Positions 1 through 7,721 of a DNA stretch of 64,000 nt are shown piece by piece; position 1 is the first letter of the stretch, and every line of letters begins with the position of its first letter. The DNA is taken from NCBI RefSeq assembly GCF_040703125.1, contig NZ_CP160035.1, positions 4,185,486-4,249,485 on the forward strand, read 5' to 3'. This DNA comes from Flavobacterium ovatum (GTDB lineage: Bacteria; Bacteroidota; Bacteroidia; Flavobacteriales; Flavobacteriaceae). The notes beneath the pieces were generated by a model, which saw nothing but the letters and a program-made list of their open reading frames with translations, ran no database searches and had not been told where the DNA came from. The translations under genes and the position numbers were made by a program.

Positions 1-6
1 AATAAC

Positions 7-40
7 AAATCCTGTAATCTTCAACAAGATTACAGGATTT
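7..40 (-). terminator. Rho-independent terminator after the DUF5606 gene
   Basis: A perfect 14-bp inverted repeat (positions 7-20 and 27-40) with a 6-base loop lies just downstream of the minus-strand DUF5606 gene. The outer AAAT/ATTT bases give a short U tract at its end. It probably ends the def-DUF5606 transcript. Confidence 0.75.
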
Positions 41-61
41 ATTTATAATGGAAAAGGAAAA

Positions 62-535
62 TTATTCTTTAACTTTCTTTGCCGCTTTTGGTTTCTCCGT
101 TTCTGGAGCCGCTTCTTCAACAACTGCTTCTGCAGTAGCTTCCTCCGCTTTTTCTTCAATCACCATTCCTTTAGCTTGCAAAGTGTTGTACCAGTTCAAA
201 ATTTTCTTTACATCCGAAGCGTATACTCTTTCTTCATCGTAAGTTGGTAACACTTCTTTCAAATAAGCTAACAACGTATCGTTATCTGCTTTATGAGAAA
301 TTGCTGGACCATTTTCATGTTTTGCTGCAATAGCTTCCATAATTTCTACCAAAGGTTTTTCACCATCATGAGTATAAATAGAAATCTCAGATAATAAGCT
401 TACGTTACTTTTCAAGTTAACAGTTATTTTTTTTCCATCTGACAATGACTCTGCTACAAATCCTGAACGAGTTTGCACTCTTAAAACATATAAACCTGGC
501 TTACCAGAAATAGATAAAATTTTTTCTAAATTCAT
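62..535 (-). CDS. DUF5606 domain-containing protein
   Basis: A 157-residue cytoplasmic protein of unknown function. Residues 1-110 form a compact domain with a conserved start (MNLEKILSISGKPGLYVL), and the sequence DVKKILNWYNTL near residue 110 is typical of DUF5606. The last 35 residues are a low-complexity Glu/Ala/Lys tail with no predicted fold. The gene lies 80 bp downstream of def on the same strand, so the two are probably cotranscribed and share the terminator at 7-40. The def linkage suggests a housekeeping role, but nothing in the sequence shows an enzymatic activity. The family call rests on overall resemblance, not on a catalytic motif. Confidence 0.8.
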   Translation of the reverse strand: MNLEKILSISGKPGLYVLRVQTRSGFVAESLSDGKKITVNLKSNVSLLSEISIYTHDGEKPLVEIMEAIAAKHENGPAISHKADNDTLLAYLKEVLPTYDEERVYASDVKKILNWYNTLQAKGMVIEEKAEEATAEAVVEEAAPETEKPKAAKKVKE

Positions 536-615
536 TTTTATATTTTTTTTCTAATTTTTTATTACGCTTTTAATCTTAAAGAATTCTTAGTTAAAAACTT
601 CTAAGAACTTTCAAT

Positions 616-1203
616 CTACCTTCCTTTTCTACCAAAAAATTTCATTCGGTAATCTTGGAACGTCTTCCCTTCCATGATGTTTTTTAATTTCTTTTGAATC
701 AAACGTTTTTTTAACGACGATATTTTGTCTGTAAACAAAACTCCTTCGATATGGTCGTATTCGTGTTGAATTACTCTCGCAATTAAACCATCAAAAACCT
801 CCGTTTTCATTACGAAATCTTCTTCGCAATACTCAATAGTAATTCTTTCTTTTCTGTACACATCCTCACGAACATCAGGAATACTCAAACAGCCTTCGTT
901 AAAAACCCATTCTTCACCCTCTTCAGTTATCATTTTAGCATTGATAAAAGTTTTCTTGAAACCGTTCATTTTCTTTTGTTCAGCTTCTTCTAAATCTTCA
1001 TCATCACTAAAGGGAGTAGTGTCAATCATAAACAACCTTAATGCTAATCCTACTTGAGGAGCCGCTAGTCCTACACCTGATGCATTATACATCGTTTCAT
1101 ACATATTAGCAATAGTTTCTTTTAAATCAGGATGCTCTGGAGTTAAAGAAGCACCTACTTTTCGTAAAACTGGATCGCCATATCCGATTATTGGTAAAAT
1201 CAT
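616..1203 (-). CDS. def: Peptide deformylase
   Basis: Removes the N-formyl group from the initiator methionine of new proteins in the cytoplasm, using a bound metal (usually Fe2+). All three family motifs are present: GVGLAAPQ (residues 43-50), EGCLS with the metal-ligand cysteine at 105, and HEYDH at 147-151, which supplies the two metal-binding histidines and the catalytic glutamate. At 195 residues it is near the usual bacterial length. An acidic insertion around residues 66-80 (DDEDLEEAEQ) sits between motifs I and II, where Bacteroidota enzymes are often extended. It lies upstream of the DUF5606 gene on the same strand. The identity is secure. Confidence 0.97.
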   Translation of the reverse strand: MILPIIGYGDPVLRKVGASLTPEHPDLKETIANMYETMYNASGVGLAAPQVGLALRLFMIDTTPFSDDEDLEEAEQKKMNGFKKTFINAKMITEEGEEWVFNEGCLSIPDVREDVYRKERITIEYCEEDFVMKTEVFDGLIARVIQHEYDHIEGVLFTDKISSLKKRLIQKKLKNIMEGKTFQDYRMKFFGRKGR

Positions 1204-1381
1204 TGTTTTCTATTTAATATTTACATTGGCAATTTCCGGAATTCTATTTTCTAAAATCACCATGGATGGCAAAAATAGTAAAAAAATAGACAAGGACTAT
1301 TTTCAAAGAAACAAAACCTATTTTTTAACTTTTTATCAAATTTCCAACTTGAATTGTAGCTCAATTCCACTTTACAATTCC

Positions 1382-1389
1382 TATTTTTG
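1382..1389 (+). promoter_or_regulatory. Bacteroidota -7 element of the FUSC gene
   Basis: TATTTTTG matches the Bacteroidota -7 consensus TAnnTTTG and lies 17 bp before the ATG at 1407. No clear TTTG -33 element is seen at the usual distance. Confidence 0.5.
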
Positions 1390-1406
1390 TAGTCAACACT
1401 AATACT

Positions 1407-3623
1407 ATGGTTTCTCACATACAGAAGTTTAAAGAAAGTACGGAATTCACCAATGCTTTAAAAGTAACCATTTCAGGTATTCTTCCGGTTTTACTTTTTT
1501 CTTATTTTGGTCAAATTGGTACTGGAATTACTATTGCATTAGGAGCTTTTTTTGTTTTTCCGAGTGACGTTCCAAGTAATTTAAAGCATAAAATAAATGG
1601 GTTAATTATCACTAGCTTCATAGTATCTGGTGCTAATTTAATCATTAATTTATTTCATCCTTACCCATTATTTTTTTACCCAGTACTGACGGTTTTAATT
1701 TTCCTCATATCCATGTTAGCCGCTTATGACCAACGTGCCACTATGGTTGCTTTCTCCGGATTATTATCCATTTCATTATCTTTTGCTCACCTCAACACAG
1801 GCATCGTTACTATTATACAACATGCCGGATTATTACTTAGTGGAGGTTTATTTTATTTATTAATCTCTATTTTATTTTACTACATCCGTCCCAATCGGTA
1901 TATTGAACTACAACTAGTGGAGTGTATGAAACTCACTTCTAAATATTTAAACCTAAGAGGTGATTTATGGGAATTTAATTCTGATCGAAAAGAAATCACT
2001 AACAAACAACTACACCTACAAGTAGAACTGAATACTATTCACGAAAATATTCGTGAAATTTTGATTCGCAATAGAACCAACTACGGTTCTTCTAATCAAA
2101 ATAGAAAAATGCTTTTGTCATTTATTTCATTAGTTGAAATCATGGAATTGGCTATTTCTACTTCCTTTGACCATAATAAATTACATCAAAAATTTGATGC
2201 TCATCCTTTTGTATTAATCACCTATCAAAATTTAGCCTATAACTTAAGTAAAAGCTTAAATCAATTATCACAAAGCATCTTAAACAAAACGGCCTATAAG
2301 TCTAAACACAGTTTGATTGATGATTTGACACAATTAGAAGAGGCCATAGAGCAATACAAAAAAGAGCTTGGGCCTGTAAACTCTATCGAAGGGGTATTGA
2401 TGTTGACCACCATGCTTCACTACGCCGAAAAACAAGTTGAAAAAATCAAAATTCTAGAAAGAGCTTTTACTAAAATAGTTCAATTGAAAGACTTAAATGG
2501 TCGTGATAAAGATTTGGAAAAACTAGTTCAACATCATTATTATCCAGTGAGTACGCTAATCGAAAACTTTAGCTTTTCATCTACAATTTTCCGTCATTCA
2601 CTAAGGATTACCATCACGATTTTACTAGGTTTCATTATTGGAAAAATACTTCCGTTTCAAAATGTATATTGGATATTATTAACCATAGTCGTTATTATGA
2701 GACCTGGTTATGGTTTGACTAAGAAACGAACATATCACCGATTTATAGGGACCGTAATTGGGGGAATTATTGCTTTCTCGATTCTTGCTTTTTCACCTAA
2801 CACTACCTTCTTAGGTTGTATTGCTATTTTATGCATGATTTTAGGGTTTTCTTTTAATCCAACTAATTATAAAATAGGAACTACTTTTATTACCCTCCAT
2901 GTTATTTTCGTTTTTGCCATCTTAACGCCTAATATGGAAAACCTAATTCAATACCGAATTTTAGACACTATTGTAGGAGCAATTCTTGCTATCATGGCCA
3001 ATTATTTTTTGTGGCCAAGTTGGGAATTCTTAAACGTTCCTGAATATCTCGAAAAATCGATTAAAGCCAATAGAAATTATTTAAAAGAATTCTCTGCACT
3101 ATACAATAATAAAGGAGCAGTATCATCAGCCTACAGACAAGCTAGAAACCAGGCTTTTATTGAAGTAGGAAATCTTATGGCTTCCTTTCAAAGAATGGTA
3201 CAAGAGCCCAAATCCAAACAAAACAAACTCCCCGTTTTCTACAAATTAACGGTTCTAAACAACGCCCTACTATCTTCGGCAGCTTCCTTAGGAACTTATA
3301 CACAATCTCACAAAACGACTGATGCTTCTGATGCGTTCAATAACGCCATTGATCAAATCATCCAAAAACTGGATTACGCCATCTTACTATTAAATGAAAA
3401 CAATTCTGAAATTCATGAAGAAATAGCAACTGAGGAATCTTCACAAAATTTTACCGAACTAAGAAATATTCGAGCAAGAGAATTAAAGCAAGGCGCCACG
3501 ATGAGTGAAGCATCATTCCATCATAAAATGCAGGAAGTACAACTTGTAATTGAACAACTTATTTGGTTGACTAACCTTTCTGACAACATTGTCAAAACCA
3601 CTAAACAATTACTAGCTGCTTAA
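1407..3623 (+). CDS. FUSC family inner-membrane protein (YccS/YhfK-like)
   Basis: A 738-residue membrane protein with two hydrophobic blocks, about residues 15-165 and 400-540, each with several transmembrane helices. They are separated by a long hydrophilic, largely helical region, and a soluble C-terminal part follows. This duplicated layout is that of the FUSC/YccS/YhfK family, which is related to aromatic-acid exporters such as AaeB. The second block contains RPGYGLTKKRTYHRFIGT, like the conserved 'RPG...RxxGT' signature of FUSC proteins. The substrate cannot be read from sequence. The gene stands alone with its own -7 element, and no periplasmic adaptor gene is beside it. Confidence 0.85.
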   Translation: MVSHIQKFKESTEFTNALKVTISGILPVLLFSYFGQIGTGITIALGAFFVFPSDVPSNLKHKINGLIITSFIVSGANLIINLFHPYPLFFYPVLTVLIFLISMLAAYDQRATMVAFSGLLSISLSFAHLNTGIVTIIQHAGLLLSGGLFYLLISILFYYIRPNRYIELQLVECMKLTSKYLNLRGDLWEFNSDRKEITNKQLHLQVELNTIHENIREILIRNRTNYGSSNQNRKMLLSFISLVEIMELAISTSFDHNKLHQKFDAHPFVLITYQNLAYNLSKSLNQLSQSILNKTAYKSKHSLIDDLTQLEEAIEQYKKELGPVNSIEGVLMLTTMLHYAEKQVEKIKILERAFTKIVQLKDLNGRDKDLEKLVQHHYYPVSTLIENFSFSSTIFRHSLRITITILLGFIIGKILPFQNVYWILLTIVVIMRPGYGLTKKRTYHRFIGTVIGGIIAFSILAFSPNTTFLGCIAILCMILGFSFNPTNYKIGTTFITLHVIFVFAILTPNMENLIQYRILDTIVGAILAIMANYFLWPSWEFLNVPEYLEKSIKANRNYLKEFSALYNNKGAVSSAYRQARNQAFIEVGNLMASFQRMVQEPKSKQNKLPVFYKLTVLNNALLSSAASLGTYTQSHKTTDASDAFNNAIDQIIQKLDYAILLLNENNSEIHEEIATEESSQNFTELRNIRARELKQGATMSEASFHHKMQEVQLVIEQLIWLTNLSDNIVKTTKQLLAA

Positions 3624-3673
3624 CACCTACATCATAGTAAATAACCAAACCACTCTTATGGACTTAAAGTCAA

Positions 3674-3855
3674 TAGATTTGGTTGGCAGACATAAAGTCT
3701 GCAAGGATGAATTACAAAAAAAGAAAATTAGCCACTGATTAAATTGATTTCCACAGATTAAATCCTTCTAATCCAAATAATCTGTGGCAAAAAGTTTTTA
3801 GTAGCTAAAGCGAAATGCACTAAAGTACATAGTTTTAACTATAATTTGAGACCAA
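3674..3855 (+). repeat. Dispersed ~182-bp intergenic repeat, copy A
   Basis: This stretch is nearly identical to 29397-29579 in the same orientation. Both copies begin TAGATTTGGTTGGCAGA, contain GTCTGCAAGGATGAATTACA and end TTTTAACTATAATTTGAGAC. Only about a dozen substitutions and a one-base length difference are seen by eye. It fills most of the 352-bp gap between the FUSC gene and the GH16 gene. No open frame of note, terminal inverted repeats or target duplication are visible. Confidence 0.85.
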
Positions 3856-3945
3856 CAAATTACATCAATATGTTGGTCTAATGTAATAGGTAAAAAAAGT
3901 TTAGTACTTGATAAAAACTACCTAATATCAAGATTTATTTATTTG

Positions 3946-3953
3946 TAATTTTG
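3946..3953 (+). promoter_or_regulatory. -7 element of the GH16 gene
   Basis: TAATTTTG fits TAnnTTTG and lies 22 bp before the ATG at 3976. The -33 element is not clear. Confidence 0.5.
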
Positions 3954-3975
3954 ATAAAACACTTAATTTACAAAA

Positions 3976-4914
3976 ATGAATAAGCTCCTTTTAACCGCAT
4001 TAATATTTCATTTGACTTTAAATTCTATTTATAGTCAATATGTTCCCTTTATTAATTCACCTGATAAAAATAAAAAGTGGAACTACGTGACCCATTTGTC
4101 AGACGAGTTTAACTCCTCCACTATAGATTGGAAAAACAAATTTTACATGGACAGCAACCTTCCCAATGTGAATGCTTGGAAATGGAACAACGCAACCAAT
4201 GTAACCATTGTAAATAATGCTGCCCAAATTTCTATGAGGCACAATCAAGATAATATTCCTGTAAATGGGACTTATTTTAATTCCGGGATCTTAAAAACCA
4301 AAGGTACTTTTACAACAGGTTATGTTGAAGCAAAAATAAAAGGAGCAGTAATGAATATTCCAGGACAAGATAACGGTCGTGGAGTATGCCCATCATTTTG
4401 GCTATACAGTGACTTTGACCGTTCAGCTGAAGAAGGAAGAACAGTATATTCAGAAATTGATATAGTCGAATTACAACAATTTGATTATTACAATAACGAG
4501 CAAGATGATGTTTACGATATGGAACATAATTTACACTTAGTACTCAAAGAATCAGGTAAAGACGTTTGGTATCGTCCAAAAGCGAATGCTGCAACTCAAA
4601 AAAATCACTATACAGCGACATTCGATCCTAGTCAAGACTATCATATTTATGGCTGCGAGGTAACCGAAACGCAAATCACTTGGTATGTTGATGGTGTTCA
4701 AGTAGGAAGCAAACCTAATACATACTGGTACCGACCAATGAACGTAACACTTTCATTAGGCCTCAGAGTTCCTTTTGTAGTATTTAAAGACAACAGGTTC
4801 CAACCTACAGACCCTACTATTGCCGACACACGAGCCAACAAACAACTAGCAGCCATGCCAGCGTCAATGTCAGTGGATTACGTAAGGGTTTGGACTCCTA
4901 AAACCAGTAAATAG
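3976..4914 (+). CDS. Secreted glycoside hydrolase family 16 protein, kappa-carrageenase/furcellaranase-like
   Basis: A 312-residue endo-acting polysaccharide hydrolase, predicted to be exported by an N-terminal signal peptide (residues 1-20, cut before QYVPF). The GH16 catalytic motif ExDxxE is intact as EIDIVE, with E160 the expected nucleophile and E165 the acid/base. The surrounding blocks (SGILKTKGTFTTGYVEAKIKG, PSFWLYS, DYHIYGCEV, ITWYVDG, MNVTLSLGLRVP, SVDYVRVW) resemble kappa-carrageenases more closely than laminarinases or agarases, so a sulfated galactan is a plausible substrate. That is inference. There is no type IX C-terminal sorting domain or carbohydrate-binding module. The gene is solitary: no SusC/SusD pair, sulfatase or other glycosidase is nearby. 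Confidence 0.85.
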   Translation: MNKLLLTALIFHLTLNSIYSQYVPFINSPDKNKKWNYVTHLSDEFNSSTIDWKNKFYMDSNLPNVNAWKWNNATNVTIVNNAAQISMRHNQDNIPVNGTYFNSGILKTKGTFTTGYVEAKIKGAVMNIPGQDNGRGVCPSFWLYSDFDRSAEEGRTVYSEIDIVELQQFDYYNNEQDDVYDMEHNLHLVLKESGKDVWYRPKANAATQKNHYTATFDPSQDYHIYGCEVTETQITWYVDGVQVGSKPNTYWYRPMNVTLSLGLRVPFVVFKDNRFQPTDPTIADTRANKQLAAMPASMSVDYVRVWTPKTSK

Positions 4915-5023
4915 CAAAAAAATAATCACTCAATAAATTCGGCAAACATAAGTCCGTACTAAGGTTTTTATAGTAAAAAAACCTATAGTAAAAAAACACC
5001 CCCGAATAAATTTAGACCAAAAA

Positions 5024-5050
5024 AAAGAGCTTGACAGTGTCAAGCTCTTT
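5024..5050. terminator. Bidirectional terminator between the GH16 gene and mqo
   Basis: AAAGAGCTTGACA and its exact inverse TGTCAAGCTCTTT are flanked by an A run on the left and T-rich sequence on the right. The hairpin lies between two convergent genes and can serve both. Confidence 0.75.
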
Positions 5051-5071
5051 GTACATACATGAATTCTAAAA

Positions 5072-6565
5072 TTATTTTAGTTTTAATACCTCAGCCGTAT
5101 TAGTACGAATTTGAACTAATAATTCTGGATTTTTATTTAATTCTTGACCATAAGAAGGAATCATCACTTTGAACTTCTCTTGCCATTCAGTTGTCTTCAT
5201 TTGTTCTTTATAACATCTTCCAATTACATCAATCATAATAGAAACAGCTGTTGAAGCTCCAGGAGAAGCTCCTAGCAAAACAGATAAAGAACCATCAGCA
5301 GAAGTAATTACCTCAGTACCAAATTCTAATTTACCCCCTTCTTTTTCGTCCTTTTTGATCACTTGAACTCTTTGTCCTGCACGTTCTATTACCCAATCCT
5401 TAGACTTAGCACCAGGAACATACTCTCTTAAAGCATTAATCCTATCTTCGGGTGATTGTCTTACTTGTTCAATCAAATATTTAGTCAATGGAATGTTTTT
5501 CGCTCCTGCAATCATCATTGGAACTATATTATCTAACTGAATAGATTTAGGCAAATCTGAATAATTACCGTTTTTCAAGAAACGAGTAGAAAACCCTGCA
5601 AAAGGTCCAAACAATAATTGCTTCTGTCCATTAATCATTCTAGAATCAATATGTGGAACTGACATTGGTGGTGCCCCAACGCTCGCTTTACCGTAAACTT
5701 TAGACTCATGTTGCGCGATAATTTCTGGATTGGTACATTTCAACCATTGTCCACTTACTGGAAAACCTCCAAAACCTTTACCTTCTGGAATATTTGCTTT
5801 TTCTAATAATGGTAAAGAACCACCACCCGCACCAATAAATACAAATTTGGTATACGCTTTTCTCTTTTGACCAGTACTTAAATCAGTTATTTTTATTCTC
5901 CATGATTTGTCATCACGCTGTTTTAATTTTCTAACTTCATGATTAAAGTGCATATTAACACCCTCCATTTTAGCTAAATAATCAAACATATTTCGGGTCA
6001 ACTCCCCGAAATTCACATCAGTTCCAATAGCCATAGTTGTTCCTGCTACTTTCTCTGATTCTTTTCTACCTTCCATTACTAGAGGCATCCACTTTTTTAA
6101 TTCCGAAAAATCTGTGGTATATAACATCTCCTTAAAAAGAGGATTTGCTTGTAATGCTTTGTAGCGTTTTCTTAGGTATTCTACGTTCTTATCCCCCCAA
6201 ACAAAACTGATATGTGGAATTCTTTTGATAAAATTCTCAGGAGCAGACACTTTTTCTTGTTGTACCAAATAAGACCAAAATTGACGAGAAACTTCAAAAG
6301 ATTCTGCAATACTGATGGCTTTTTTAGGATCGATGCTTCCATCTTGTCCTTCTGGAGTATAATTCAATTCACAAAAAGCAGAATGCCCAGTACCAGCATT
6401 ATTCCATGCATCAGAACTCTCGGCAGCTGCTTTATCTAATCTTTCGTAAATATCAATAGTTAAATCTGGTTGTAATTCTTTTAGAATTAAGCCAAGTGTG
6501 GCACTCATAATTCCAGCTCCAATTAGAACTACATCACTACTCGAACGTATGGTTGTATCAGGCAT
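5072..6565 (-). CDS. mqo: Malate:quinone oxidoreductase
   Basis: A membrane-associated FAD enzyme that oxidises malate to oxaloacetate and passes electrons to the quinone pool, a TCA-cycle step that bypasses NAD-linked malate dehydrogenase. At 497 residues it matches the family length. The N-terminus carries the dinucleotide-binding motif VLIGAGIMSATLG (residues 13-25). Family blocks such as DAWNNAGTGHSAFCELNYTP, FIGAGGGSLPLLEKANIP and VLLGASPGASTAVSIM are all present. It has its own promoter (TATCTTTG at 6585-6592) and is divergent from nothing, being followed by ruvX upstream on the same strand. The identification is secure. Confidence 0.97.
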   Translation of the reverse strand: MPDTTIRSSSDVVLIGAGIMSATLGLILKELQPDLTIDIYERLDKAAAESSDAWNNAGTGHSAFCELNYTPEGQDGSIDPKKAISIAESFEVSRQFWSYLVQQEKVSAPENFIKRIPHISFVWGDKNVEYLRKRYKALQANPLFKEMLYTTDFSELKKWMPLVMEGRKESEKVAGTTMAIGTDVNFGELTRNMFDYLAKMEGVNMHFNHEVRKLKQRDDKSWRIKITDLSTGQKRKAYTKFVFIGAGGGSLPLLEKANIPEGKGFGGFPVSGQWLKCTNPEIIAQHESKVYGKASVGAPPMSVPHIDSRMINGQKQLLFGPFAGFSTRFLKNGNYSDLPKSIQLDNIVPMMIAGAKNIPLTKYLIEQVRQSPEDRINALREYVPGAKSKDWVIERAGQRVQVIKKDEKEGGKLEFGTEVITSADGSLSVLLGASPGASTAVSIMIDVIGRCYKEQMKTTEWQEKFKVMIPSYGQELNKNPELLVQIRTNTAEVLKLK

Positions 6566-6584
6566 AATATTTTTTTATAAAACG

Positions 6585-6592
6585 CAAAGATA
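6585..6592 (-). promoter_or_regulatory. -7 element of mqo
   Basis: On the minus strand this reads TATCTTTG, an exact TAnnTTTG match, 19 bp before the mqo ATG. Confidence 0.55.
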
Positions 6593-6676
6593 CTTTATAT
6601 TGTTATAATTAAAACCCCTATTCAAGGCTAAATAGTTACATTTATCACTGCAATATCTCGTTTTAACAAAGAATTA

Positions 6677-7093
6677 TTAAAACATTTTTCGCGATAAATA
6701 ATCTTGCAGCATAATCGTTGCTGAAATTTCATCTATTAAAGCTTTATTTTGACGCTGTTTTTTCTTCAACCCGCTATCAATCATGGTTTGAAACGCCATT
6801 TTGGATGTAAATCGCTCATCTACTCTAACCACTTTCATATCCGGAAAATGATTGGTAAAATGAGTCACAAATCCTTTGATAATAGAAGCACTTTCAGAGG
6901 GTGTTCCATCCATTTGTTTGGGTTCGCCTATAAGGACCAATTCGACTTTTTCTTTAGTAAAATAATCTTTCAAAAAAGCAATGGCAGTAGCACTCGGAAT
7001 AGTAGTTAAGCCCGAAGCTATAATTTGCATTTCGTCAGTAACGGCAATTCCGGTACGTTTTTGACCGTAGTCTATGGAGAGGATTCTTGGCAT
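6677..7093 (-). CDS. ruvX: Holliday junction resolvase-like / pre-16S rRNA nuclease RuvX (YqgF)
   Basis: A 138-residue RNase H-fold nuclease of the YqgF family, linked in other bacteria to 5' maturation of 16S rRNA and, as YqgF/RuvX, to Holliday-junction processing. The N-terminal RILSIDYGQKRTG carries the first catalytic Asp. GEPKQMDGTPSE and VVRVDERFTS are the second and third conserved blocks, and a C-terminal Asp lies in ALIDEISATIML. Length and motifs are normal. Its ATG (7093-7091) directly follows the original stop codon of the decayed toxin gene (7096-7094), so the toxin locus probably contributes upstream transcription. Confidence 0.93.
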   Translation of the reverse strand: MPRILSIDYGQKRTGIAVTDEMQIIASGLTTIPSATAIAFLKDYFTKEKVELVLIGEPKQMDGTPSESASIIKGFVTHFTNHFPDMKVVRVDERFTSKMAFQTMIDSGLKKKQRQNKALIDEISATIMLQDYLSRKMF

Positions 7094-7397
7094 TTATATG
7101 GAGTCTTTGTATTTTATAAAACCGAACACGGTAACTATTTATTTTTCTATATCTACTTCGTAAATAGACACATAACCTTTAAAAACATAGTCTCTACTAT
7201 TTTCCTTTTTAATGTAGTTCGAGTTTTTAAAGTGAAATGGAGTTTTTAAATCTTTTTTGATGTTTCTCAGTAAATCTTTTCTGAATTTTAACGCTGCTTT
7301 TGGTTTATCTTTATAAATATAACGCACTTGGTCAACCAATAAAACTAACTATGTCCTTTAAATCGTAATTAAAATCAACAGTTAATTTAATCCTCAT
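7094..7397 (-). pseudogene. Decayed RelE/ParE-type toxin (frameshift plus in-frame stop)
   Basis: Reading the minus strand from ATG 7397-7395, which overlaps the antitoxin end by 11 bases, gives MRIKLTVDFNYDLKDIVSFIG and then TGA at 7334-7332. Removing one base of the GG pair at 7337-7336 restores a continuous frame: SFI-VDQVRYIYKDKPKAALKF and onward to YEVDIEK, then TAA at 7141-7139. The same frame continues beyond that stop as IVTVFGFIKYKDSI before TAA at 7096-7094, next to the ruvX ATG. The repaired product would be about 101 codons, the usual RelE/ParE length, with the family-like segment FRKDLLRNIKKDL and a C-terminal Phe/Ile-rich strand. As it stands only a 66-codon internal piece is open (7139-7339, TTG start). 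Confidence 0.8.
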
Positions 7398-7620
7398 ATT
7401 TTGAAATAGCATCTTCTAATAAAACATCCAACTCATCAAAAGTAGAATATTTCGCAGTCCCGTTTTTAACTTTATCAATTCTAGCCTGTAACATCCTTTT
7501 TTCGGCTTCAAAAGTAGAACCTTCAGTAACTATTTTCAGCTCATCCGAAGAAAATGAACTCAATAATTCTAAGATTTTGCTTTTTATATTCGAATTAAAT
7601 TCTAGTCTAATAGTTTCCAT
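7387..7620 (-). CDS. Antitoxin of a RelE/ParE-type toxin-antitoxin pair
   Basis: A 77-residue protein with an N-terminal beta-strand/helix segment (METIRLEFNSNIKSKILELLSSF) and a Glu/Lys-rich helical C-terminus ending FDELDVLLEDAISKYED. The C-terminal pattern is typical of small Bacteroidota antitoxins that wrap around a RelE/ParE toxin. The adjacent toxin gene overlaps its last 11 bases, the usual order and coupling, but is disrupted. The antitoxin frame itself is intact. A -7 element, TATATTTG (7641-7648), precedes it. With no working toxin it may persist as a relic, as a regulator, or as an anti-toxin against a related toxin elsewhere. Those options are inference. Confidence 0.7.
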   Translation of the reverse strand: METIRLEFNSNIKSKILELLSSFSSDELKIVTEGSTFEAEKRMLQARIDKVKNGTAKYSTFDELDVLLEDAISKYED

Positions 7621-7640
7621 AGCACAGATATATTAATATA

Positions 7641-7648
7641 CAAATATA
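7641..7648 (-). promoter_or_regulatory. -7 element of the antitoxin gene
   Basis: TATATTTG on the minus strand, 20 bp before the antitoxin ATG at 7620. It lies in a very A+T-rich segment with short TATA palindromes that could be an autoregulatory operator (inference). Confidence 0.5.
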
Positions 7649-7673
7649 TAACATTTTCAGCATTCATATCTTT

Positions 7674-7702
7674 TTTGCTATTGGTTAAAAATGGTATATT
7701 TG
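7674..7702 (+). promoter_or_regulatory. dapD promoter (-33 TTTG, 17-bp spacer, -7 TATATTTG)
   Basis: TTTG at 7674-7677 and TATATTTG at 7695-7702 are separated by 17 bp, close to the Bacteroidota consensus TTTG-N17-23-TAnnTTTG. The dapD ATG follows 19 bp later, giving a short leader. Confidence 0.65.
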
Positions 7703-7721
7703 TGCCAAAAATTTTAAAAAC

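Noticed and set aside
7332..7340. Programmed frameshift in the toxin gene
   Set aside because: There is no slippery run at the shift point, and a second in-frame stop further down also breaks the gene, so decay is simpler.
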